NCBI RefSeq assembly: GCF_021341785.1
Contig: NZ_JAJTTF010000006.1
Coordinates: 124,001-188,000, forward strand
Direction: 5' to 3'
DNA length: 64,000 bases
From: Microbacterium sp. Au-Mic1
GTDB taxonomy: Bacteria; Actinomycetota; Actinomycetes; Actinomycetales; Microbacteriaceae
The notes below the pieces were generated by a model. That model did no database searches, had not been told where the DNA came from, and worked only from the letters and a program-made list of their open reading frames with translations. Of this stretch, positions 42,186 through 50,789 are shown piece after piece (the stretch's first letter is position 1; each line of letters begins with the position of its first letter). Made by a program: the position numbers and the translations under genes.

Positions 42186-42421
42186 CCCCCGCGGCCTCCG
42201 ACGAGGACGACACCGGGATCCACTGCCGCCTCGACGAACTGCTCGCCGCGCGCGGGATGACGCTCACCCAGTTGAGCGAGATGGTCGGGGTGAGCATCGT
42301 GAATCTGTCGGTGCTCAAGAACGACCGGGCCAGGGCGATCCGCTACTCGACCCTGCGCGCGGTGTGCGAGGCGCTGCAATGCGAGGTGGGTGACCTGCTG
42401 GTCCTGGCCGCGCGAGACTGA
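42182..42421 (+). CDS. XRE/YozG-type HTH regulator
   Basis: A 79-residue Cro/C1-type protein (HTH_26). The HTH spans about 17-70: RLDELLAARGMTLTQLSEMV, then VSIVNLSVLKNDRARAIRYSTLRAVCEAL. The last part, CEVGDLLVL, is the usual end of YozG-type regulators. GTG start overlapping paralogue 3. Such a small regulator at the end of a DUF2975 operon is a known arrangement in other bacteria; autoregulation through the TCGATAA sites is inferred. Confidence 0.88.
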   Translation: MTPAASDEDDTGIHCRLDELLAARGMTLTQLSEMVGVSIVNLSVLKNDRARAIRYSTLRAVCEALQCEVGDLLVLAARD

Positions 42422-42465
42422 GCGCTGGGTCCGGCCCGTGACTCCGCAGCGCGAGCCTCCCTGGA

Positions 42466-42840
42466 TCAGGCCACGGGCGGGGCCGGCGGTGCGGCAGGCT
42501 GGGCCGGCGCGGGCACGGCGCCATCGATCGGCTCGATCACCACGGCGGTGCCGTAGGCGCACATCTCGCTGAAGCTGCCGAGCGAGCCGGAGTCGAAGCG
42601 CATGGCGATCACCGCGTTGGCACCGCGCTGCACCGCTTCGCCCCACATCCGGTTCATCACCTCGTAGCGGCTCTCGTACATGAGCTTCGTGAACTCGGGG
42701 ATCTCTCCGCCGCCGAGGGCACGGAAGCCCGCGGTGAAGCCCTGTCCGAAGTTCGTGGAGCGCACGGTGAGGCCCATGACCTCGCCGAGCACCTGGGTCA
42801 CGCGATAGCCGGGAACGTCGTTCGTCGTCACCATGAACAT
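42466..42840 (-). CDS. YbjQ family (DUF74) protein
   Basis: A 124-residue YbjQ-type protein. Typical features are VTTNDVPGYRVTQVLGEVMGLTVRS, GGEIPEFTKLMYESRYEVMNRM and GANAVIAMRFDS, which build the pentameric DUF74 fold. The biochemical function of the family is unclear, although 'heavy-metal-binding' has been used as a label. The last 20 residues are a Pro/Ala-rich tail. The start at 42840 has a weak ribosome site; ATG at 42834 is an alternative. Divergent from the LCP-family gene. Confidence 0.88.
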   Translation of the reverse strand: MFMVTTNDVPGYRVTQVLGEVMGLTVRSTNFGQGFTAGFRALGGGEIPEFTKLMYESRYEVMNRMWGEAVQRGANAVIAMRFDSGSLGSFSEMCAYGTAVVIEPIDGAVPAPAQPAAPPAPPVA

Positions 42841-43020
42841 GCGCTCATCGTCGCACGGCGACCGGATCCGGCGCACCTGTCTTCCTGCCTCCCATCTCCA
42901 CCTCTCCCAGAGCGCGCACAGGCGCTCCCGGAGTCTGCACAGGTGCCCGTCGGAAGATCGAAGTCCCGCCAGACCGCAGACCCGCACGACAACTGCCCCC
43001 GACAGGAACGGATCCGGACG

Positions 43021-44271
43021 ATGACGATGAGCCCCCAGCACGCCGCCCGGCGCCGCATGTATCGACGACGCCGGTGGGTCGTGGGGATCATCGCTGTGAT
43101 CGTGCTCGCGCTGATCGCCGCGGCCGCGTTCGTGGTCATCACCTACGCCGACGCGAACAACGGGATCCATCGTTCGTCGATCGCCGGCGTGACGGGGCCG
43201 AAGCAGAACACCGGCGAGACGAACATCCTGATCATGGGTCTGGACAGCCGGGTGGATGAGAACGGCAAGCCGTTCCCGCAGGCGATCTACGACCAGATCC
43301 ACGCGGAGGATGCCTCGGTCGGCGGCTACAACACGAACGTGCTGATGCTGATCCACATCCCCGCGAACGGCGGGAAGGCGGTGGGGATCTCGATCCCGCG
43401 CGACGACTACGTGGACTTCCCCGACTCCCCCGGTGGCGTGGACAAGGGCAAGATCAAGGAGGCGTACGGCGATGCCATGAACGCCTCGATGCAGAAGCTG
43501 ACGGACAAGGGCGTCGCAGAGGCCGACGCGTATCAGCAGTCCCGCACGGCGGCGCGGCAGAGCACGATCAAGACGGTGTCGGCGTTCCTCGGCGACGTGC
43601 GGATCGATCACTTCGTCGAGGTGACGATGGCCGCCTTCTACGAGGTGGCCGAGGCCGTGCAGCCCATCACGGTGTGCCTGAACCATGCGACCGCCGATAC
43701 GTTCTCGGGCGCCGACTTCCCCGCCGGCGTGCAGGAGCTGAACGCCGCGCAGTCGATGGCGTTCGTGCGGCAGCGCCGTGACACCACGTCGAGCGACTTC
43801 GACATGACGGATCTGGATCGCACCCGACGCCAGCAGGCGTTCATGGTGTCGCTGGCGGTGAAGCTCAAGCAGGCGTCAACGTTCACCGACTTCGGCAAGC
43901 TGCAGAAGCTCATCGACGTGGCGAAGAAGGACATCGCGCTCGACGACCAGCTGGATCTGCTGTCGTTCGCGCAGCAGGCGCAGAGCCTGGCCGGCGGCAA
44001 CATCTCGTTCGTGACGCTGCCGATCGACCACTTCGACACCATCGACGGGCAGAGCGTGAACATCGTCGACGTGGACGCGATCCGCGCACAGGTGCACGAC
44101 CTGCTGAACCCGCCGACCGCTGCGCCTTCTGCGTCCCCGGCGCCGTCGTCGTCTCCGGGATCGACGTCCGGATCCGGGTCGTCCGGGTCCTCCGCCCCGG
44201 CGACGCCGAACCCGGTCTACACGGACTCGTCGTCCCCGCTGCAGTCGGGGAACGTACCCTGCGTGAACTGA
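43021..44271 (+). CDS. LytR-CpsA-Psr (LCP) family cell-envelope transferase
   Basis: A 416-residue LCP protein, attaching glycopolymers to peptidoglycan on the outer face of the membrane. A basic N-terminus (ARRRMYRRRRW) and one membrane helix (about 19-41) precede the LCP domain (about 65-325). Family marks are NILIMGLDSR, VLMLIHIPANGGKAVGISIPRD, YDHFVEV-type helix, MAFVRQRRDT and DLDRTRRQQAF. A Ser/Pro/Gly-rich region (about 365-395) ends with a single cysteine (VPCVN). ATG at 43021. Second-half residues replace the usual LytR_C domain with a flexible tail. Confidence 0.92.
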   Translation: MTMSPQHAARRRMYRRRRWVVGIIAVIVLALIAAAAFVVITYADANNGIHRSSIAGVTGPKQNTGETNILIMGLDSRVDENGKPFPQAIYDQIHAEDASVGGYNTNVLMLIHIPANGGKAVGISIPRDDYVDFPDSPGGVDKGKIKEAYGDAMNASMQKLTDKGVAEADAYQQSRTAARQSTIKTVSAFLGDVRIDHFVEVTMAAFYEVAEAVQPITVCLNHATADTFSGADFPAGVQELNAAQSMAFVRQRRDTTSSDFDMTDLDRTRRQQAFMVSLAVKLKQASTFTDFGKLQKLIDVAKKDIALDDQLDLLSFAQQAQSLAGGNISFVTLPIDHFDTIDGQSVNIVDVDAIRAQVHDLLNPPTAAPSASPAPSSSPGSTSGSGSSGSSAPATPNPVYTDSSSPLQSGNVPCVN

Positions 44272-44349
44272 CGCAATCTATGGCGGCGTGTCATCGCCAC
44301 CGCGACACCGCTCTGTCGCGCGAGGGCGCGCCGTCGTACGGTTGTCGTC

Positions 44350-45045
44350 GTGAGTCGTGTCGCCAAGGTCGCCACCGGGGTCGGTGCCGCCGCCGTCGTC
44401 GCGGGGTTGGTGGTGCTGGCCTACCCCGCGTTCGCCACCCTCGGCGGCATCGGGCGTCCCGCCGCAGCCGCGGCGGCTTCGGCCAGGCCTCGCAGTACTC
44501 CGGTCGCCACCGCTTCGCCCACGCCCAGCCCGGACGGGTGCACCGCCGAGGCGTCCTACAACCTGATGGGCGATGCGGCACACCTGCTCAAAGCCGACGC
44601 GATCCAGGACCGCGGATCCCGGCCCGGAGCGCGGGGAGACATCGTCACGCATGCCGACGGCGTCTACGCGTACGTCGTCGCCCCCAACGACAACCTGTTC
44701 GCGATCGAGGATCGCCTGTGCTTCGACCAGTGGACGCTCGCGCGGTTCAACCACGTCGTCGGCATCGCCATCCAACCGAGCGCGCAGTTGATCGTCCGCC
44801 CCGACCCCACGCTCCCGTGGATCGATTCCTACCACCCGTATGACGAGGTGCCGGGAGTGAGTAACGCGGACTACACCGACGGACTGGCAGCCATCGGCGC
44901 CGCTGTGCGCACGCAGGATCTGGACACCGCCCGAACGATCTGGAACAGGCTCGTGTCCGGCCACGTCTCCCCGGCTGCCGAGGCCGCCGCGACGAAGGCC
45001 TTCGATGACAGCGATTGGGCGGTGCTGGATCAATTGTTCCCGTAG
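44350..45045 (+). CDS. Secreted LysM-like protein, paralogue A
   Basis: A 231-residue protein starting GTG (44350) with signal or anchor helix VATGVGAAAVVAGLVVLAYPAFA and a Ser/Pro/Thr linker (about 45-62). A domain follows containing GVYAYVVAPNDNLFAIEDRL ... AIQPSAQLIVRP, with the ND-x-L-x-x-I ... I-x-P-G-x-x-L spacing of a LysM peptidoglycan-binding repeat. Two cysteines (near 64 and 124) may pair. The C-terminal 60 residues are helical and end DDSDWAVLDQLFP. A close paralogue with the same order lies at 46762. Confidence 0.75.
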   Translation: MSRVAKVATGVGAAAVVAGLVVLAYPAFATLGGIGRPAAAAAASARPRSTPVATASPTPSPDGCTAEASYNLMGDAAHLLKADAIQDRGSRPGARGDIVTHADGVYAYVVAPNDNLFAIEDRLCFDQWTLARFNHVVGIAIQPSAQLIVRPDPTLPWIDSYHPYDEVPGVSNADYTDGLAAIGAAVRTQDLDTARTIWNRLVSGHVSPAAEAAATKAFDDSDWAVLDQLFP

Positions 45046-45122
45046 CCGAGGCGCGTTCTGCGGCGAGGCTTCGACGGCCAGGCGCTTCGGCTCACCCGGC
45101 CGAGGACCCTTCGCGGGCTCGG

Positions 45123-46634
45123 TCAGGCGGCGGGGCGGAACCGTTTGGGTGGCGGATCCACGTCTCCCCAGAGGTAGCGCAGCGGCAGCCGCCGGGCGAG
45201 GATCGTCGTCGCCCCGTCGGGCCCGCGGAGGATGAAGTCGTCCTTGCCGTCTCGGGTGATCCGCCACCCGCCGTGATGCAGTTCCCCGTGGTGGAACCGG
45301 CACAGCAGGATCCCCCGGTCGATGTCGGTGCGGCCGTGGTCGCGATGCCATTCGTCGATGTGGTGCGCCTCGCAGTAGGACGCGGGCCGGTCGCACCCGG
45401 GCCATCGGCAGCCGCCATCGCGCACCGCCAACCCGATCCGCTGTTTAGGCGTGAACAGCCGTTCCTCGCGGCCGACGTCGAGCGGGTTGCCGCACGAGTC
45501 GACCGCCACCGTGACCGCGCCCGCCTCGCAGAGCCGCCGCTCCGCGACAGCTGCCGATACGACGGTGAGCCCGTCTTCGGTGACGGCGATGCGGCCGAAC
45601 GCGCCGGTGGCGTCGATGGTCTGCACGATCCGCAGCCCTGCCTGGCGAGTGCCGAAGACCGCGGGCGCGTCGGTCAGCACGCCGGCGCGCACGATATCGA
45701 GGAGCAGGTCGTACGCGAGCTGATCATTGGAGCACGCGTCCGCGGTCAGGTCGGCCGCCGCCTCCTGCTCGTCCGCGTCGACGAACCTGGGCCCGCCCCG
45801 GCGCGGGCGCAACGCCGCAGCGAAGATCGTGTCGAAGAACGCCCCGCCCTCATCGTCGAACACCATGCTCCCGCGCCGGGTGCCCTCCTGATCGAGCCAG
45901 GTGCGGAACGCCCGCCGCTCGTACCGCGCCCGGCAACGCTCCTCGGCCCCGACCGGATCCAGCAGGTCCCGCACGCATCGCGCGTGTGCCAGCAACTCCT
46001 CCACCGTGCGCCGCGAGGCCTCCTCCACCAGCTGCCCGGCGGCGGTCCACCACGCCTCCTCCGCCCCGGAGGGAGGTTCACCGAGCCCGCGACGGATCGC
46101 ATCGAACTGCGCCGACGTCAACCGGCCCGCCCGCAGCGCCGCACGCAACGGCTCGAACCACGGCAGCACCGGATCCGGCCCGGGCGGCACCGCAGTGCTC
46201 CCCTCGACGCCCGCGGGCCGGGGATCCGCGGAGTCCTCGGACCCTGGATCCACGGCGGCCGAGGACTCCGGCTCCTCCGCCGGATCGGGCCCCTCATCGA
46301 GGAGCGCCTCCCCCACCCGCACCTGCCGGGACGCCTCCGCCTTGCTCATCCCGCCGAGTGCCTGCACCAGCGACGCCGCCGACCGATGCCCCAGCCGCTG
46401 CGCCAAGCCTTCGTGCCCTGCACGCCAGGTCGACCGGGCATGGAGCACGCCCGCCTCGATCGCCTGCAGCTGCTCGATCAGAACCCCCAACTCCGCGGTC
46501 TCCCCGAACGTGGTCACCAGTTCCGCGTCATCCAGACCGACGATCACGGACTGCGCATCGTCGATGCTCGCACCCGCGCCGAACCGGCCCCGGAGGGCCG
46601 GGATCAACGCTGCGATCGCATCGAAGGAAGCCAT
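45123..46634 (-). CDS. DUF222-HNH endonuclease-family protein
   Basis: A 503-residue protein with an N-terminal DUF222 region (about 30-340) and a C-terminal HNH nuclease motif. The nuclease region (about 400-450) has GCRWPGCDRPASYCEAHHID, with Cys pairs for zinc and the catalytic histidine, then ILLCRFHHGELH. A Pro/Glu/Asp/Ser linker (about 115-150) is variable. These proteins are numerous in Actinobacteria, often as multiple paralogues; their role (mobile element or defence) is unsettled. Here the gene lies inverted between the two LysM-like paralogues. Confidence 0.93.
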   Translation of the reverse strand: MASFDAIAALIPALRGRFGAGASIDDAQSVIVGLDDAELVTTFGETAELGVLIEQLQAIEAGVLHARSTWRAGHEGLAQRLGHRSAASLVQALGGMSKAEASRQVRVGEALLDEGPDPAEEPESSAAVDPGSEDSADPRPAGVEGSTAVPPGPDPVLPWFEPLRAALRAGRLTSAQFDAIRRGLGEPPSGAEEAWWTAAGQLVEEASRRTVEELLAHARCVRDLLDPVGAEERCRARYERRAFRTWLDQEGTRRGSMVFDDEGGAFFDTIFAAALRPRRGGPRFVDADEQEAAADLTADACSNDQLAYDLLLDIVRAGVLTDAPAVFGTRQAGLRIVQTIDATGAFGRIAVTEDGLTVVSAAVAERRLCEAGAVTVAVDSCGNPLDVGREERLFTPKQRIGLAVRDGGCRWPGCDRPASYCEAHHIDEWHRDHGRTDIDRGILLCRFHHGELHHGGWRITRDGKDDFILRGPDGATTILARRLPLRYLWGDVDPPPKRFRPAA

Positions 46635-46761
46635 GTCCCATGATCTCAGCGACCACCGACATTCGAAGATCTGTCCACAGGTCGAATCCTGAGATCTGCC
46701 CGCGAATCACGACGCCGAATCCTCTGGCGCGCAGGCCCGGGGCCGCAGTATTTTGATCCTC

Positions 46762-47487
46762 GTGAGCCGCGCAGCCAAGGTCGCCACCGGCGTCGTGGCC
46801 GCCGCCGTCGTCGCAGGCCTGGTCGTGCTCGCCTATCCCGCGTTCGCCGCGCTCGGGGGCATCGGCCACCCGGCCGCGAGTGCGGTGACGTCGACGCGTC
46901 CGACAGCCGTGTCGGATCCCGCCCCTTCCCCCACGCCGAGCAAGGACGCTGGATCCGGAGACTGCCCTGCGGAGGCCTCCATCAGCCTCAGTGGTCAAGA
47001 CAAGGCCCACATGGTTCCGACGCTCGTGAAGGCAGACGCACTGACGGACCGAGGCACAAGGCCCGGTGCGCGCGGCGAGGTGGTCAGCAACGCGCAGGGC
47101 ATCTACTCCTACATCGTCGCTCCGAACGACAACCTGATCTCGATCGGGCAGCGCCTCTGCATCGAGTACGGGAACGTGGCCCTGTATGACCACGTTCTCG
47201 GCGCCGCGATCCAGCCCGGTGCGCAGCTGATCCTCCGCCCCGACCCGTCGATCCCCTGGATCGACCCCTACGTACCGTTCGACGCGATCCCGAATGTGAC
47301 CAACACGGTCGATTACAACAGCACGATCTACGAGATGGGCGCCGCCGTGCGCACGCACGATCTGGACACCGCTCGGGCGCTCTGGGCCCGGTCTCTCTCC
47401 GGGCATGTCTCCCCCGCCGCCCAAGCTGCCGCGACTGCAGCGCTCGACGCGGGCGACTGGGCGGTGCTGGATCAGCTGTTCCCGTAG
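46762..47487 (+). CDS. Secreted LysM-like protein, paralogue B
   Basis: A 241-residue protein with GTG start (46762) chosen to match paralogue A, whose N-terminus VSRxAKVATGV is shared. Signal/anchor helix, linker ending in a DC pair, and the LysM-like core IYSYIVAPNDNLISIGQRL ... AIQPGAQLILRP. The C-terminus DAGDWAVLDQLFP is nearly identical to that of paralogue A. Paralogue B has a short insertion (DKAHMVPTL) before the domain. Both lie on the plus strand either side of the HNH gene. Confidence 0.75.
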   Translation: MSRAAKVATGVVAAAVVAGLVVLAYPAFAALGGIGHPAASAVTSTRPTAVSDPAPSPTPSKDAGSGDCPAEASISLSGQDKAHMVPTLVKADALTDRGTRPGARGEVVSNAQGIYSYIVAPNDNLISIGQRLCIEYGNVALYDHVLGAAIQPGAQLILRPDPSIPWIDPYVPFDAIPNVTNTVDYNSTIYEMGAAVRTHDLDTARALWARSLSGHVSPAAQAAATAALDAGDWAVLDQLFP

Positions 47488-47582
47488 CCAGCGTCCGCGC
47501 GCACCGGAGCCGACGGCACCGTCGCCCCGCATCGAGCAGGAATCGAGAAGCGCCCTGCGGCGCCGGATCCGAGACTCGAAGC

Positions 47583-48203
47583 ATGAACATTCAGCGCATC
47601 ACCATCGAGACCGAACCCGAGGCCGTGCAGGCGGCCGAGGCCTTCTACCGCGACGCACTGGGACTGGCGGAGCGCGTCGCCGTCCGCGCCGCCTCCGAGC
47701 CGAGCAGCGGGTTCCGCGGCTTCGCTCCGTCGCTCATCTTCGTGCAGCCGGGCGACGTCGACGCGGCCGTCGAGCGGGCGCTGGCCGCCGGGGCGAAAGT
47801 CATCAAGCCGGTCGCCAAGAGCCTCTGGGGCTATGGCGGCTCGTTCCTCGCGCCCGACGGCACCGCCTGGCAGATCGCGAGCGCCAACAAGACCGCCACC
47901 GCGCCCGCCACGGGTGAGGTCGAGCGGCTCGTCCTGCTGCTCGGCGTCGACAGCGTCAAGACCAGCAAGCGCTTCTACCAGGAGCAGGGCCTGACCGTCG
48001 CGAAGAGCTTCCCGTCCTACGTCGAGTTCGACTCGGGCGACGTCAAGCTCGCTCTCTACAAGCGCGCCTCCCTCGCGAAGCAGGTCGGCATCGACCCGAG
48101 CGGCAGCGGATCCCACCGGCTCGCGGTCGTCGCGGGCGGGACCTTCACCGACCCCGACGGCTACGCGTGGATGACTGCGGAGAGCATCGTCAGCGCCGGG
48201 TGA
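47583..48203 (+). CDS. Two-domain VOC (glyoxalase/dioxygenase-fold) protein
   Basis: A 206-residue protein with two vicinal-oxygen-chelate modules. The first begins AEAFYRDALGLAERV and ends FLAPDGTAWQIA; the second begins SKRFYQEQGLTVAKS and ends FTDPDGYAWMTA. The F-Y-x-x-x-L/G-L and PDG-x-W landmarks are typical. Metal residues are not fully conserved, so an enzymatic role is uncertain; some members are resistance or lyase-like. ATG at 47583. Stands alone. Confidence 0.85.
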   Translation: MNIQRITIETEPEAVQAAEAFYRDALGLAERVAVRAASEPSSGFRGFAPSLIFVQPGDVDAAVERALAAGAKVIKPVAKSLWGYGGSFLAPDGTAWQIASANKTATAPATGEVERLVLLLGVDSVKTSKRFYQEQGLTVAKSFPSYVEFDSGDVKLALYKRASLAKQVGIDPSGSGSHRLAVVAGGTFTDPDGYAWMTAESIVSAG

Positions 48204-48280
48204 CGGCGAGGAGGAGCCACCCGGATCCGGGCCCCTCGAGAGATGCTTCGGGACCGGATCCGGGTGCGCCCGCAGGTGCG

Positions 48281-48320
48281 CCGCGTTTCGTCTCGCTGCG
48301 CTCGCTCAACGACCCCCGGG
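48281..48320. repeat. Dispersed palindromic repeat, single copy
   Basis: CCGCGTTTCGTCTCGCTGCG followed by CTCGCTCAACGACCCCCGG, the shortest form of the family, itself imperfectly palindromic. It lies in the 309-nt gap (48204-48512) between the VOC gene and the symporter. Nothing else was recognised in that gap except the symporter's ribosome site. Confidence 0.8.
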
Positions 48321-48512
48321 GAGCGCCCGCCCAACTACCCCCATCGAGCGCCCCCGGCGCCGCGAGCCTGCGTCATCGTTCGTCACACCCGACCCCGGAA
48401 TACCAGCGGACTCATAGCGTTGAACTCATCCGGCGCCACGGCGCCCGCTGACCTGGCGCGAACCGCGCCGATCTTCCCCGGCGCACCCACGCGCTCCGAC
48501 CAGGAGTCTCTG

Positions 48513-49952
48513 ATGAGCACAACCACCCCCGCGGCACGGCGCCCCAAGGCGCCGGACACGCGCGGCCCCGTCCGCAAACTGCTGACCTCGTTCGGCTTCC
48601 AGATCATCGCCGCGCTCGTGCTCGGCATCGCGGCGGGCCTCATCGGTCGCCAGCTGGGCGCCACGCACGACACTCACACGGTGCTGTCCGACACGCTCGA
48701 CAAGATCGGCGGCTCGTACGTCACGCTGCTGCGCGCAGCGGTGGTGCCCCTCATCTTCACGGCGATCGTCGCGAGCATCTCGAACCTGCGCCGCGTGCAG
48801 AACGCAGCCCGCCTGGCCGGTCAGACCATCCTCTGGTTCGCGATCACCGCGTTCATCGCCGTCTCCATCGGCATCGTGCTCGGCATCACCATCCAGCCGG
48901 GCGCGCACGCCGGCACCGACCTCGTGAAGGGCACCGTGCCCACCCAGGGCACCTGGTGGAATTTCCTGCTCGGCCTGATCCCGCAGAACTTCCTCGGCCT
49001 GGCCGTCAACACGACCGCCGGCCCGACCGACGGCACCTTCGTCTCGGGCGTTAACTTCAACATCCTCCAGGTGATCGTGGTCGCCGCCGCGGTCGGCATC
49101 GCCGCCCTCAAGGCCGGCCGCAAGGCAGAGCCGTTCCTCGCCTTCACGGAGTCGCTGCTCAAGGTCATCCAGCGCGTGCTGTGGTGGATCATCCGCATCG
49201 CCCCGATCGGCACCTTCGGCCTCATCGGATCCGCCGTGATCAACTACGGCTGGGACAAGCTGACCTCGCTCGCCTGGTTCACGGGCGCCATCTACATCGG
49301 CCTCGCGCTCGTGCTGTTCGTGGTCTACCCGATCCTTGTGAAGACGCACGGCCTCTCGATCAAGCAGTACTTCACGGGTGTGTGGCCCGCGGTGCAGCTC
49401 GGCTTCGTGAGCCGCTCGTCGATCGGCACGCTCCCGCTGACCGAGCGCGTGACCGAGCGCAACCTCGGCGTGCCCCGCGGCTACGCCTCGTTCGCCGTGC
49501 CGCTCGGCGCCACCACCAAGATGGACGGCTGCGCCGCGATCTACCCGGCCCTGGCCGCGATCTTCGTCGCCCAGTTCTTCCACATCGACCTGAGCATCAT
49601 GCAGTACCTGCTGATCGTCATCGTCTCCGTGGTCGGATCCGCCGCGACCGCCGGCACCACCGGCGCGATCGTGATGCTGACCCTCACCCTGTCCACGCTG
49701 GGCCTGCCGCTCGAGGGCGTCGGCCTGCTGCTCGCGATCGACCCGATCCTGGACATGGGCCGCACCGCGGTCAACGTCGCGGGTCAGGCTCTGGTGCCGA
49801 CGATCGTCGCCAAGCGCGAGGGCATCCTCGACCTCGACCTCTACAACGCGCCGCGCAACGGTCTGCCGTTCGCCGAGGACATCGACGACGAGGCGCCCGA
49901 GGCCGTCGAGTCCGCCGCCGACGAGGCCGCGGTCGGATCCGCCGCGCGCTGA
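48513..49952 (+). CDS. Dicarboxylate/amino acid:cation symporter (DAACS)
   Basis: A 479-residue GltP/DctA-family symporter. Visible are the first helix LTSFGFQIIAALVLGIAAGL, TLLRAAVVPLIFTAIVASIS, serine-rich hairpin loop VSRSSIGTLPLT, the substrate/cation motif GATTKMDGCAA (in place of NMDG), and the final LLAIDPILDMGRTAVNVAGQ with the conserved Asp and Arg-Thr. The acidic, Ala-rich C-terminus (about 450-479) is cytoplasmic. ATG at 48513 with AGGAG six bases upstream. Substrate likely glutamate, aspartate or a C4-dicarboxylate. Followed by a strong terminator. Confidence 0.93.
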   Translation: MSTTTPAARRPKAPDTRGPVRKLLTSFGFQIIAALVLGIAAGLIGRQLGATHDTHTVLSDTLDKIGGSYVTLLRAAVVPLIFTAIVASISNLRRVQNAARLAGQTILWFAITAFIAVSIGIVLGITIQPGAHAGTDLVKGTVPTQGTWWNFLLGLIPQNFLGLAVNTTAGPTDGTFVSGVNFNILQVIVVAAAVGIAALKAGRKAEPFLAFTESLLKVIQRVLWWIIRIAPIGTFGLIGSAVINYGWDKLTSLAWFTGAIYIGLALVLFVVYPILVKTHGLSIKQYFTGVWPAVQLGFVSRSSIGTLPLTERVTERNLGVPRGYASFAVPLGATTKMDGCAAIYPALAAIFVAQFFHIDLSIMQYLLIVIVSVVGSAATAGTTGAIVMLTLTLSTLGLPLEGVGLLLAIDPILDMGRTAVNVAGQALVPTIVAKREGILDLDLYNAPRNGLPFAEDIDDEAPEAVESAADEAAVGSAAR

Positions 49953-49967
49953 CGCTCCTGCGCGAAT

Positions 49968-50001
49968 GAGGCCCTCGGATCCTTCGGGATCCGAGGGCCT
50001 C
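49968..50001. terminator. Bidirectional hairpin terminator
   Basis: GAGGCCCTCGGATCC (49968-49982) pairs perfectly with GGATCCGAGGGCCTC (49987-50001) around the stable UUCG loop. An outer CGAA/TTCG extends the stem. It separates the symporter from the convergent toxin gene (stop 50021). Confidence 0.92.
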
Positions 50002-50020
50002 GTTCGTCGACCCGTCTCCC

Positions 50021-50338
50021 TCAGGACTCCAGCAGGGCGACGTCGAGATCGAAAGCCAGCACCGCCGCACGCACGAGCAGCCGTTCCTGGTCCTCTCCGA
50101 GGAAGCCGATCGTGCGCCCCAGTCGATCCACCGGAATCGTGAGGACGTTGTCGAGCGATACCGCGCAGTCGTGATCCAGTCCATTGCGAGGCCCCACGGA
50201 CACCTCGCTGCTGAGCCCCTTCACCGTGGAGGTGATCGGCGCGACGGTGACCTTCGTCATCGCATGCCGCGCGGCCTCGCGAGTGAGCACCAGCACCGGC
50301 CGGGTCTTGTCCAGCCGTGCCAGGCAGATCTCACGCAT
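50021..50338 (-). CDS. MazF/PemK-family toxin
   Basis: A 105-residue PemK/MazF-type protein, an mRNA interferase in most characterised members. Family motifs: EICLARLDKTRPVLVLTREA at the start, VTVAPITSTVKGLSSEVSVG and HDCAVSLDNVLTIPVDRLG. The ATG at 50338 overlaps the last base of the antitoxin stop region, typical of coupled translation. Length and motif order are standard. The antitoxin gene precedes it on the same strand. Confidence 0.9.
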   Translation of the reverse strand: MREICLARLDKTRPVLVLTREAARHAMTKVTVAPITSTVKGLSSEVSVGPRNGLDHDCAVSLDNVLTIPVDRLGRTIGFLGEDQERLLVRAAVLAFDLDVALLES

Positions 50339-50571
50339 CAGTCGCCGACGTCCAGGTGGTTCGCCGCCCAGTCGACGAGCCCGTCCAGGTCATCCGCCGC
50401 GCCCTCTCGGTGCAGGATCTCCGCATCGCGCTCGGCGAGCAGCCGGCGCATCTCCCGCTCCAGCGCCGATGCGACCAGCGCGGCCCTGCTGCTCACGCGT
50501 CCCGCGGCGACCTCTTCGTCGAGGAACGCGACGACCGGATCCGGCAGACGCACGGCGATCTGAGTGCTCAT
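50338..50571 (-). CDS. Antitoxin of the MazF-type pair (RHH)
   Basis: A 77-residue acidic antitoxin with an N-terminal ribbon-helix-helix region (MSTQIAVRLPDPVVAFLDEEVAAGRVSSRAALVASALERE) that binds operator DNA. A C-terminal tail ending DWAANHLDVGD would bind the toxin. ATG at 50571. The palindrome at 50592-50610 directly upstream is its likely operator. Confidence 0.88.
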   Translation of the reverse strand: MSTQIAVRLPDPVVAFLDEEVAAGRVSSRAALVASALEREMRRLLAERDAEILHREGAADDLDGLVDWAANHLDVGD

Positions 50572-50591
50572 GGTCGCACTCTACTCCGGTT

Positions 50592-50610
50592 GCATCCCAG
50601 TTTGGGATGC
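50592..50610 (-). promoter_or_regulatory. Operator palindrome of the toxin-antitoxin operon
   Basis: GCATCCCA-gtt-TGGGATGC is a perfect 8-bp inverted repeat with a 3-nt centre, 21 nt upstream of the antitoxin start. The position overlaps the promoter and fits autorepression by the RHH antitoxin. Another ATCCCA half-site (AGATCCCAAG) follows at 50621. Confidence 0.8.
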
Positions 50611-50636
50611 ATCCGCGGGCAGATCCCAAGTGATTC

Positions 50637-50744
50637 GGGGTCGTTGAGCGAGCACGGCCGCAGGCCGAGCGAGACGAAACGCGGTGATCTCGCGAGGGCA
50701 CCGCGTTTCGTCTCGGTCGCCTTCGGCGTCCTCGCTCAACGACC
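50637..50744. repeat. Dispersed palindromic repeat: two outward copies
   Basis: GGGGTCGTTGAGCGAGC ... GAGACGAAACGCGG (50637-50683) is followed by the opposite orientation CCGCGTTTCGTCTCGGTC ... CTCGCTCAACGACC (50701-50744). Compared with 27163 the order of the arms is swapped. The pair lies in the gap between the toxin-antitoxin promoter and the antiporter stop. Confidence 0.85.
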
Positions 50745-50789
50745 ATCCGTCGTCCAGGGATCCGCTCGTTCCCGTCCTCGGATCCGGCG

